A DNA stretch of 64,000 nt, from the NCBI RefSeq assembly GCF_000147875.1, contig NC_014507.1, positions 682,001-746,000 of the forward strand, in the 5' to 3' direction. This DNA comes from Methanolacinia petrolearia DSM 11571. GTDB lineage: Archaea; Halobacteriota; Methanomicrobia; Methanomicrobiales; Methanomicrobiaceae. Numbering within the stretch: position 1 is the stretch's first letter; the number at the start of each line of letters is the position of its first letter. Both the position numbers and the translations under genes were made by a program. The notes beneath the pieces are model-generated. The model had not been told where the DNA came from. It did not search any database and saw only the letters and a program-made list of their open reading frames with translations. Positions 53,491-64,000 of the stretch are shown here, piece by piece.

Positions 53491-56400
53491 TTGTATATTA
53501 CCGAACTGGAGATTGATAATTTCAAGTCTTTTGCAAAAAAGACTAAAATACCTTTTTATGAAGGTTTCACTGTCATTTCCGGGCCAAATGGTTCCGGGAA
53601 GAGCAACATTATAGACAGTATTCTCTTTTGTCTTGCACTCTCAAGTGCCCGCGGTCTCAGGGCCGAAAAACTTACCGATTTAATCAACTTAAATTCCGGG
53701 AAAAATACTGCGGAGGTTTCAATAACTTTTTCAGACGGAACCAAGGTCCGCAGAAAGATAAAGAGAACTCCCCACGGTTATTACAGCTATAATTATCTCG
53801 ACGATCGGGGCTGTAAACAGGGCGATATAGTCGATCTTCTCTCGAGGCACGGTATAAAATCCGAGGGTTATAATGTCGTAATGCAGGGCGACATAACACG
53901 GATTACGGAGATGAGCGACGTTGAAAGGCGGAAGATCATAGACGAGATCGCCGGTGTTGCCGAATTCGACAAAAAAAGAGACCAGGCCTTATCCGAGCTT
54001 GAGATTGTCAGGGAGAGGATCGAGAGAGAAGAACTTCTCCTCGCAGAACTCGAGAGAAGGCTTAAGGATCTTGAAAAAGAGAGAGCACAGGCTGTAAAAT
54101 ATCGCGAATGGAGTGAAAAACTAGAATATTTCCGTTCCTGCCACTCATTTGCAAAACTTAAAGAGAAGAAGAACGAGCTTGGTGCGATCAGGGAGTTGAT
54201 CCTCTCGCAGAAAGAGGAGATAGAGAAGATCAACTCCAAAAAAGTTACCGAAGAGGAGAAGATCGAAGAGCTTCGCAAAAATGTGCTGGAGCTCGAGAAG
54301 GAGATCAACGAGAAGAGCGGGAAGGAGTATCTCGAGCTCCTCTCCGAGATCGAGTCCGCAAAAGGGCGGATATCGGTGTCAGAGCAGACGATCGTCCGCC
54401 TTCAGCAGAGTATAGAATCCAATAAAGAGACCGTCCAGCGTGTCTTTATGGACAAAAAGAGGGCCGAGTCAAGGGTGCAGGAATGTTCCGACAGCCTGCG
54501 GAGCATGTCCATAGACCGGTCGAATCTCTCGATGGAGGTCTCGGGCCTCAGGGCCGATCTCGAGGATGTCCAGGCAAAACTCCAGAAGGAGAGCAGTGCG
54601 CTGGAAGGGGCGAAGGAGAAGCTCTTCGAGCTGATGGACGGCCTTGAGAAGAAGAAAGGCGAGAGATCGGAATTTCTCAACCAGCAGGATGTCCTCATCG
54701 AAAAGAGCAGGATGCGTACGGATGAAAAGGAGCGCCTTTCTTCAAGAATTGCCCTGATCGACCAGGAGTTTGCCGACAAGTCCTCGCTTTGCGTGGAGTA
54801 CAGGTCTGAGCTGAAGAAACTGGAGGACCAGAAGAAAACCATCGATGCCGGCCTGTCCAAAGCAGAGGTTGAACTGTTTGAAAACCGCAGCGCCCTGGAA
54901 AAAATACGCAACGAGATCCGGGGGCTTGAAAGGGATCTCATGCGGCTTGAGGCCCAGCAGCAGGCGTCGGGAGGCCCCGGAGGAAATGCCCTCGATGCTG
55001 TCCTTGGGATGGATGGGGTTATAGGGACAGTCGCCCAGCTTGGAAAGGCGCCCGCCGAATATGCTGCCGCTCTCGACATAGCTGCAGGCGGGAGACTGCG
55101 GAATGTAGTTGTGGAAAATGACGCCGTTGCCGCGGATGCGATTCGCTTTTTGAAAGAAAGACGTCTCGGCAGAATGACGTTCCTTCCATTAAACAAGCTC
55201 CGGGCGCCGGAGAGCTATCCTTCTCTTGACAAGAATGTCATCAACTATGCAGTGAATCTCCTGGATTATGATTCCCGGTATGATGTTGTCTTCCGCCATG
55301 TCTTCGGCACTACGGTTGTCGTTGATAAGATGGACACTGCAAGGAAGATGATCGGAAGATACCGGATGGTCACCCTCGACGGAGATCTTGTCGAGAAGGC
55401 CGGCGCGATGACGGGCGGTTCTCAGCAGAAGAGGATCTCCGGGTTCGGGGTTGCTGCCGACGAGGAGATCAAAAAGCTGGTCGGCGCTATATCCGGGCTT
55501 CGTGTCCAGGAGGCCGATCTCGCATCCGCGGTTGAGAGATTCACTGCCGAAGTGGATGAAAGCCGTGCGAAGAGATCAACTTTCGACGAACAAATGTCCC
55601 GCTTCAGGATGCTCAGTGAAGAGTACGGGAGGATGATCGAGAACCTGGAGGACGAGAAGAACGGGGTCCTGAGGCGCCAGGAGGAGATCCAGGGCGAGGT
55701 CAGCGGTGCGGGAGAGAAGCTTGCCGAGATAGAGGGCCTGGTCGAGAATATCTCGAACGAGATCCAGCAGATCCAGGACGAATACAATCAGCTGAGAAAG
55801 AGGCACGACGATACGGATCTCCCTGCACTCACTGAAAGCTACGAGCAGCTGAAAAAGAGATATGAGGAGGCCGACAGGCGTCTGCGGAATAAGGACTCCG
55901 ATATCTCCGATCTGCAGAGGGAGAGGCAGCATTTCCAGAAACGCGTGGAGGAGCTGGATCTCGACAGGGAAAAGCTCGAGACCGGAATCAGTTCGTTCGA
56001 GGAGGAGATCTCTTCATGCAGGCAGGCTATAGAGGAGAACAAGGAGATTATCGAGGATCTCGAAGACAAGAGGATGAACTTTTCCGAGGAACTCAACGCC
56101 CTGCACGAGAAGAGAGACGACCTCAACGAGAAGATCCTCGGGGTCGAGAAGATCGTCATTACGTTCGAGGCGGAGGTGGAGAGAAAGGATCTCCAGATCC
56201 ACTCCCTGGGCGAGAAGGAGAAAGAGGTTCTGCAGAATATTGACGAACTCTCCGAAGCTGCAGGCGATTTTGAAACGGATCTCTCCTTAAAGGAGATCGA
56301 AGAAGGTCTGGATGAGTCGGAATCTGCCCTTAGGAAGATCGGGGCCGTCAACATGCTTGCCATTGAAGAGTACGATCGTGTTGCCGGAAGGGTTGAGGAG

Positions 56401-56931
56401 AGGTCTTCCAAGAAGGCCGTTCTCTCGAACGAAAGGACCAAGATCATAGAACGTATCGAGCATTACGAGAAACTGAAGTTTGATTCGTTTATGGAGGCCT
56501 ACAGTGCAATCGATACGAACTTCAGGAAAATATTTGCACGGCTTACCGAAGGTTCCGGCAATCTCGTCCTTGAAAATGAAGACGATCCGTTCTCCGGCGG
56601 AATGACGTTCGCGGTTCAGCCGAGGGGTAAGAAGGTCCACCTGCTTTCGGCACTATCCGGCGGAGAAAAATCCCTTACAACTCTCGCGTTTATCTTTTCG
56701 ATACAGCAGTATATGCCCGCACCTTTCTATGCGCTTGATGAGGTCGATATGATGCTTGACGGCTCGAATGTCGAGCGTGTGTCGAAGATGATCGGCGAGC
56801 TCTCTGCAAACGCCCAGACGATATGCGTTTCGCTCAGGAAACCGACTGTCGAGCGGGCCGACAGGATTATAGGGGTTACAATCCGGCCGGACAAGTCAAC
56901 ATACGTCACCGGTGTAAAGAATAATGGATGA
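53491..56931 (+). CDS. smc: Chromosome segregation protein SMC
   Basis: Condensin ATPase. 1146 residues, starting at TTG 53491 with GGAG about ten bases upstream. Head N-part: LEIDNFKSFAKKTKIPF and Walker A GPNGSGKSNIID. Two long coiled coils surround a hinge at about 490-660 (MDGVIGTVAQLGKAPAEYAAA...GGRLRNVVVE...DGDLVEKAGAMTGGS). Head C-part: signature LLSALSGGEKSLTTLAFIF and Walker B FYALDEVDMMLDG. Overlaps scpA by 8 bases, giving a condensin unit. Confidence 0.98.
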   Translation: MYITELEIDNFKSFAKKTKIPFYEGFTVISGPNGSGKSNIIDSILFCLALSSARGLRAEKLTDLINLNSGKNTAEVSITFSDGTKVRRKIKRTPHGYYSYNYLDDRGCKQGDIVDLLSRHGIKSEGYNVVMQGDITRITEMSDVERRKIIDEIAGVAEFDKKRDQALSELEIVRERIEREELLLAELERRLKDLEKERAQAVKYREWSEKLEYFRSCHSFAKLKEKKNELGAIRELILSQKEEIEKINSKKVTEEEKIEELRKNVLELEKEINEKSGKEYLELLSEIESAKGRISVSEQTIVRLQQSIESNKETVQRVFMDKKRAESRVQECSDSLRSMSIDRSNLSMEVSGLRADLEDVQAKLQKESSALEGAKEKLFELMDGLEKKKGERSEFLNQQDVLIEKSRMRTDEKERLSSRIALIDQEFADKSSLCVEYRSELKKLEDQKKTIDAGLSKAEVELFENRSALEKIRNEIRGLERDLMRLEAQQQASGGPGGNALDAVLGMDGVIGTVAQLGKAPAEYAAALDIAAGGRLRNVVVENDAVAADAIRFLKERRLGRMTFLPLNKLRAPESYPSLDKNVINYAVNLLDYDSRYDVVFRHVFGTTVVVDKMDTARKMIGRYRMVTLDGDLVEKAGAMTGGSQQKRISGFGVAADEEIKKLVGAISGLRVQEADLASAVERFTAEVDESRAKRSTFDEQMSRFRMLSEEYGRMIENLEDEKNGVLRRQEEIQGEVSGAGEKLAEIEGLVENISNEIQQIQDEYNQLRKRHDDTDLPALTESYEQLKKRYEEADRRLRNKDSDISDLQRERQHFQKRVEELDLDREKLETGISSFEEEISSCRQAIEENKEIIEDLEDKRMNFSEELNALHEKRDDLNEKILGVEKIVITFEAEVERKDLQIHSLGEKEKEVLQNIDELSEAAGDFETDLSLKEIEEGLDESESALRKIGAVNMLAIEEYDRVAGRVEERSSKKAVLSNERTKIIERIEHYEKLKFDSFMEAYSAIDTNFRKIFARLTEGSGNLVLENEDDPFSGGMTFAVQPRGKKVHLLSALSGGEKSLTTLAFIFSIQQYMPAPFYALDEVDMMLDGSNVERVSKMIGELSANAQTICVSLRKPTVERADRIIGVTIRPDKSTYVTGVKNNG

Positions 56932-57649
56932 GGAGCCTGTCGAAATTCTGGTCCGGATGGCCGAATCCGGTGAGATCGATCCCTGGAACATAGATATAGT
57001 CGAAGTCACGGATCGTTTTTTATCCGAGCTTGAACGGATGCAGAAGCTGGATCTGCGTATATCCGGCCGTACTCTCTTTTTTGCGTCGACCCTTCTCAGG
57101 ATGAAGTCGGAGTACCTGGATGAGCCCGAAGTCTCCGGGTCGGAACAGGAGGGCGATTATTACGAAGACGATTATGGGTTTGACGAGGAGGGAGAGTATT
57201 CGTTCGGGGATGTTGCAGAGCCGATAGACAGGCTTGAACGCGAGATCCAGAGGAGGATCAAGAGGAAGAAGCAGAGGAAGAGGCCGGTCACCCTCTTCGA
57301 ACTTATCAAAGAGCTGAAGACTGCCGAAAAGATGCAGCGTCGGAGGCAGAGGAGAAGGCCGTCTCCTGAGTTGGAATTCTTCTTCGAGGCCGAGGATATC
57401 GTCAGTGTCGCTCACGAGGAGGATTTTGAGGACATCGCGGATAAGATCTATTCATGTTTCGAGGATATGGAGGCGAAATCCGGCGAAGTAACGCTTTCTG
57501 CTGTCTGCGACGAACTCCGGAAAGATGTACGCACGATTTACATCCCGCTTCTGTTTCTGATGCTTGAGCAGAAGATAATCCTGAAACAAAAGGAATTTTT
57601 TGGGGAAATTTATCTTATACGGTGGCAAATCGATTTTTCTGATGATTGA
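56924..57649 (+). CDS. scpA: Segregation and condensation protein ScpA
   Basis: Kleisin that bridges the SMC heads. 241 residues: N-terminal VEILVRMAESGEIDPWNIDIVEVTDRFLSEL and FFASTLLRMKSEYL are the ScpA signature. A very acidic then very basic middle (GDYYEDDYGFDEEGEYSFG, RRIKRKKQRKRP) leads to a winged-helix C-terminus. It overlaps smc by eight bases. No scpB is seen directly after it; the rRNA promoter begins soon after. Confidence 0.92.
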   Translation: MDEEPVEILVRMAESGEIDPWNIDIVEVTDRFLSELERMQKLDLRISGRTLFFASTLLRMKSEYLDEPEVSGSEQEGDYYEDDYGFDEEGEYSFGDVAEPIDRLEREIQRRIKRKKQRKRPVTLFELIKELKTAEKMQRRRQRRRPSPELEFFFEAEDIVSVAHEEDFEDIADKIYSCFEDMEAKSGEVTLSAVCDELRKDVRTIYIPLLFLMLEQKIILKQKEFFGEIYLIRWQIDFSDD

Positions 57650-57764
57650 AGTTTTATAGTGCCGCGGATCCAATTTTTCTTTCAATAATTTCCTGTAATG
57701 TTTGGTGTTGAATTGCGCGTTTTCGATAAATGTTCTAAAAAAATCAGGGATTTTGTATTTTTCT

Positions 57765-57822
57765 CGTTGAAGGTTGTTGCAGATCCCATGCAAATCCGGT
57801 AATTTTCAACAACCTTTATATG
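57765..57822 (+). promoter_or_regulatory. rRNA operon promoter with flanking inverted repeat
   Basis: TATA element TTTATATG at 57815-57822 preceded by CAACAACC. The ten bases AAGGTTGTTG (57769-57778) are the exact reverse complement of CAACAACCTT (57807-57816), which runs into the TATA box. The same TTTATATG recurs at 57980-57987, possibly a second start. Transcription is expected about 25 bases after either box. Confidence 0.6.
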
Positions 57823-58157
57823 TTGCAACTGATAACATTGTAAGGCTGAAGTGGTGTGTAAGAAAAGGGCTCTGAGAGCTCTTTTCGAGAAACGCGACCA
57901 CTAGATAGCTTTAACGGATAACAGAGGATCGGTTTTGTATGAACCGTTCTGTTGCCTTACGGAAACAAGAAAGACATGGTTTATATGCCATGAACTCTAA
58001 TATTGTTTCCGCGATTGTTTGATGGGGAGCCGAGATGTGCGCGAGTGGGCGCATCGGTTCTGACGTTGGCACAAGTGATGCGGAAATCTGTTTAATAACC
58101 GCTAATCTCCTTTAAAAGTTACATAACCGATAGTGTGCTTAGTACTGAAAAAAAATA
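57823..58157 (+). other. rRNA operon leader with 16S processing stem
   Basis: No gene is seen here. The leader has a long stem opening with CGGAAAC and closing with GTTTCCG (about 57959-58011) around ATGG...CCAT. The segment 58087-58108 (TCTGTTTAATAACCGCTAAT region) pairs almost perfectly with 59643-59662 after 16S, the typical archaeal bulge-helix-bulge precursor in which 16S is looped out and cut. Confidence 0.7.
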
Positions 58158-59625
<1,468 letters not shown>

Positions 59626-59700
59626 AACGAAATAAGGGTTTAAGTAGCGGTTGTTAAACAGACTGTAAAATCACTTGTGTCAGCAAGCAATAATCGAGGC

Positions 59701-59773
59701 GGGCTTATAGCTCAGCTGGAAGAGCGCGGCCTTTGCAAGGCCGAGGCCGGGGGTTCAAATCCCCCTGAGTCCA
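59701..59773 (+). tRNA. tRNA-Ala (anticodon TGC)
   Basis: 73 bases in the 16S-23S spacer. Acceptor arm GGGCTTA pairs with TGAGTCC, the anticodon TGC is at 59734-59736 (loop TTTGCAA), and the T-arm GGGGGTTCAAATCCCCC is intact. The 3' CCA is not encoded. A tRNA-Ala in the spacer is usual in euryarchaea. Confidence 0.97.
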
Positions 59774-59867
59774 TCCGTTGAAGAACAACGGTTTTCGATG
59801 CACCCGGAGATGCGAGTCACCGGGGAAGGGCTGAGAGTCATGGCGACGCGTGACCCTTTGAAGCCGT

Positions 59868-59914
59868 GTATAGGTGTGCACAAAGGACGTTAAATGGATT
59901 TTAGCGGTTAAGCC
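59868..59914 (+). other. 23S processing stem, 5' strand
   Basis: Bases 59868-59914 (GTATAGGTGTGCAC..., then TGGATTTTAGCGGTTAAGCC) are largely complementary to 62841-62889 after 23S (GGCTATACCGCTGAAATCCA ... GTGCACACACTATAC). The stem loops out 23S for precursor cleavage. Confidence 0.75.
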
Positions 59915-59919
59915 GATAT

Positions 59920-62839
<2,920 letters not shown>

Positions 62840-62840
62840 T

Positions 62841-62889
62841 GGCTATACCGCTGAAATCCAGACGAAATCCTTCTGTGCACACACTATAC
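62841..62889 (+). other. 23S processing stem, 3' strand
   Basis: Complementary partner of 59868-59914; begins GGCTATACCGCTGAAATCC directly after the 23S terminal helix and ends near CACTATAC. Confidence 0.75.
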
Positions 62890-62901
62890 AGTCAGATATT
62901 T

Positions 62902-62939
62902 GCAAACGTTCCGGTTCATGACCGGAGTCTGACGTTTGC
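62902..62939 (+). other. Hairpin at the 5S 5' boundary
   Basis: GCAAACGT (62902-62909) pairs with ACGTTTGC (62932-62939), with inner CCGGT/ACCGG (62911-62915, 62921-62925). The 3' arm overlaps the presumed 5S start, so it may guide 5S processing or compete with the 5S terminal helix. Confidence 0.6.
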
Positions 62940-63053
62940 GGCCATAGCGGTGGTGTCACACCCGGACCCGTTTCGAACCCGGAAGTTAAGACCACCCACG
63001 CAGGATGCTGTACTGAGATACGCGAGTTCTCGGGAACCATCCCCCGCTGCAAT
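62936..63053 (+). rRNA. 5S ribosomal RNA
   Basis: About 118 bases. Terminal helix TTGCGGC (62936-62942) with GCTGCAA (63046-63052). Conserved CCATAGCGG, the loop C region CCCGTTTCGAACCCGGAAGTTAAG and CCACCCACGCAGGATGCTGTACTGAG fit archaeal 5S. It completes the 16S-tRNA-23S-5S order. Ends may shift by two or three bases. Confidence 0.93.
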
Positions 63054-63082
63054 CCCGGTAAGGATTGTGAACTGTTCTACGA

Positions 63083-63150
63083 GAAATTTTGAAGAAGACC
63101 GTAAGGTATGATTGTTTTAATGAAATTTTATAGAAGACCGTAAGGTATTG
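63083..63150. repeat. Direct repeat after 5S rRNA
   Basis: GAAATTTTNNAGAAGACCGTAAGGTAT-type unit of about 27 bases occurs at 63083-63109 and 63122-63148, 39 bases apart, differing at two positions. It lies immediately downstream of 5S. There is no ORF or known RNA motif. Confidence 0.7.
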
Positions 63151-63181
63151 AGTAATTTTAAATGATTAATAAGACACTCAT

Positions 63182-63231
63182 GTTTTTGATTGCTTTCGTG
63201 ATTTTTTTATTTGAGCTTGAGTTTTGTTTTA
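63182..63231 (+). terminator. T-rich terminator region of the rRNA operon
   Basis: Several T runs (T5 at 63183-63187, T7 at 63202-63208, and T4 runs at 63222-63230) after the last rRNA gene, with no other coding signal, fit archaeal oligo-T termination. Confidence 0.5.
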
Positions 63232-63243
63232 TTTAATAGCAGA

Positions 63244-63466
63244 GAAGGGAGGGGGCACATCCTCCTCCCTTCAACCCTTCCCCTGCTCGCGATAGACGCC
63301 GTCGGGACGGGCAAGCATCCCTCCGGCTCCTCGTGTTTTCCCGATGAATCTAATAATTTCACTGTTTAAGAATAATCAGAATAGTAAATCTTCCCGGCCA
63401 AGGCTACCCGGACGGGTAGGCGTCCAGGCCGGGTTATCATCATTGCGAAAGTTCGCGAAGCGAACT
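63244..63466. repeat. Hairpin cluster between rRNA operon and right-end genes
   Basis: GAAGGGAGG (63244-63252) pairs with CCTCCCTTC (63264-63272). CCCGGCC (63393-63399) pairs with GGCCGGG (63427-63433) around an inner CTACCC-GGAC-GGGTAG (63404-63419). AGTTCGC-GAA-GCGAACT forms 63450-63466. The last matches the GTTCGCT/AGCGAAC stem near 26.03 kb. No gene is seen in 63054-63522. Confidence 0.7.
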
Positions 63467-63522
63467 GAGCATGGGGCTGTCCCGAAGGGGCTTAAGCCCT
63501 TACAATAATTAAAGCAAAAATA

Positions 63523-63708
63523 ATGAGAAATCCAAAAATAGACCTCAGTCTTTTCAACAATTTTATTGTAGAAAATCATACGAACAAACATTTATTGCCG
63601 ATCAAATCGTATGGGGGCATTAAGGGAGACGTAGTAAACGCAATCTCCTGGCTTTCATTAGGGGGCAGAATAGTACAATCTGTAACCTTTTTGAAAGAAA
63701 TCCCTTAA
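63523..63708 (+). CDS. Possible small hypothetical protein
   Basis: 61 residues (MRNPKIDLSLFNNFIVENHTN...). No family recognised and no clear ribosome site before the ATG. It lies 30 bases upstream of the next, better-supported gene and could be a leader ORF or chance. A moderate hydrophobic patch (VVNAISWLSLGGRIVQSVTF) is not long enough to be a clear membrane helix. Confidence 0.3.
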   Translation: MRNPKIDLSLFNNFIVENHTNKHLLPIKSYGGIKGDVVNAISWLSLGGRIVQSVTFLKEIP

Positions 63709-63738
63709 TTTCTTTGATAAAATTAAGGGGGGCTCAAA

Positions 63739-64000
63739 ATGAAAGAAGAACATTTGAAATTGGCGGCAGCCAATCTTGGCGAAGGCGTGACCTTCAAGGG
63801 ACTGATGTCGAAAAAAGCTCAACTCAAGCATGGATATGCAAAAGAAGCAAAAGACGTTGCCGGGTGGAATTATGTGGTAAAGGAGGCAGCAAGTGGAGTC
63901 TGCTATTCATATTATGCTGCACAACCCCCGCTTATCGGGATGACCCGGCCTGTTGTCATCAAATGCCCGCTTGGCGTGAGAGCGTTCGACAGCTACAAGA
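63739..64000 (+). CDS. Unknown protein, 5' part only (runs off window)
   Basis: About 87 codons from ATG 63739, with AAGGGGGG about seven bases upstream, so the start is convincing. It reads MKEEHLKLAAANLGEGVTF, KKAQLKHGYAKEAKD, VVKEAASGVCYSYYAAQPPL and TRPVVIKCPLGVRAFDSYK. I do not recognise a family from this part. It is soluble so far. The 3' end is outside the window. Confidence 0.7.
   Translation, partial: MKEEHLKLAAANLGEGVTFKGLMSKKAQLKHGYAKEAKDVAGWNYVVKEAASGVCYSYYAAQPPLIGMTRPVVIKCPLGVRAFDSYK

Overview
The window is a contiguous piece of a euryarchaeal chromosome. The 16S rRNA begins with the archaeal ATTCTGGTTGATCC signature. The genes are archaeal in type: EF-1alpha, S10, RadA, an RPA-like OB-fold protein, FEN-1 with a C-terminal PCNA-binding motif, PurS/PurQ, and GMP synthase as a separate glutaminase subunit. 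The F420 genes cofG, cofC and cofE point to a methanogen. The presenilin-type protease (catalytic Asp near residues 162 and 221), the PAS-rich kinase and the PurH/GlyA/FolD folate set fit Methanomicrobiales (Methanoplanus/Methanolacinia/Methanoculleus relatives). The genus is my inference; order-level placement is fairly secure. The bacterial-type grpE-dnaK-dnaJ operon is usual in this group.

Layout. 0-8 kb: a truncated purH, the grpE-dnaK-dnaJ operon behind a duplicated TATA element, a tRNA G10 methyltransferase, an unknown protein, a lipoprotein and a dUTPase/dCTP deaminase-like protein lacking the expected deaminase Glu. 8-17 kb (minus strand): a four-PAS histidine kinase with an apparent frameshift at its N-terminus, an HPS-RraA fusion preceded by duplicated palindromes, nitroreductase, TraB, a cysteine-cluster protein, GMP synthase glutaminase, CobT-like protein and CrcB/DUF190. 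17.4-22.4 kb is the most accessory-looking part: a winged-helix-MNT/HEPN pair behind two perfect palindromes, a MarR-methyltransferase fusion behind twin operator-like sites, cobS and a siroheme/ferredoxin reductase. 22-35 kb: EF-1alpha, S10, an Agl23-like membrane protein, a 600-base repeat-rich gap, a bactofilin-like protein plus a putative methyltransferase, a 1027-residue HEAT-repeat protein, a U32 peptidase and an FdhD homologue without the usual CxxC.

35-58 kb is housekeeping. It holds lysine synthesis (dapL-lysA), RPA and radA, phosphoglycolate phosphatase, regulators, a NOG1-like GTPase convergently overlapping a presenilin homologue, FEN-1, cofG-purC-purS-purQ-FTR, cofC convergently overlapping cofE, the tightly coupled glyA-folD-folP-cofE operon, and a coiled-coil gene-smc-scpA. 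57.7-63.2 kb is a complete rRNA operon, 16S-tRNA-Ala(TGC)-23S-5S, with long processing stems visible around 16S and 23S. The right end holds dispersed hairpin elements of the kind also seen at 26 kb, one doubtful small ORF and a truncated unknown gene.

Functional themes: purine synthesis (purH, purC, purS, purQ, guaA) together with glyA-folD-folP suggests a real C1-folate pathway beside the methanogenic pterin. Cobamide (cobT-like, cobS) and F420 synthesis supply methanogenesis cofactors. The best candidates for something not well described are the MarR-methyltransferase fusion with its twin operators, the winged-helix-MNT/HEPN locus with its palindromes, and the dispersed hairpin/tandem-repeat elements. 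Nothing in the window is a CRISPR array, a transposase or a prophage.
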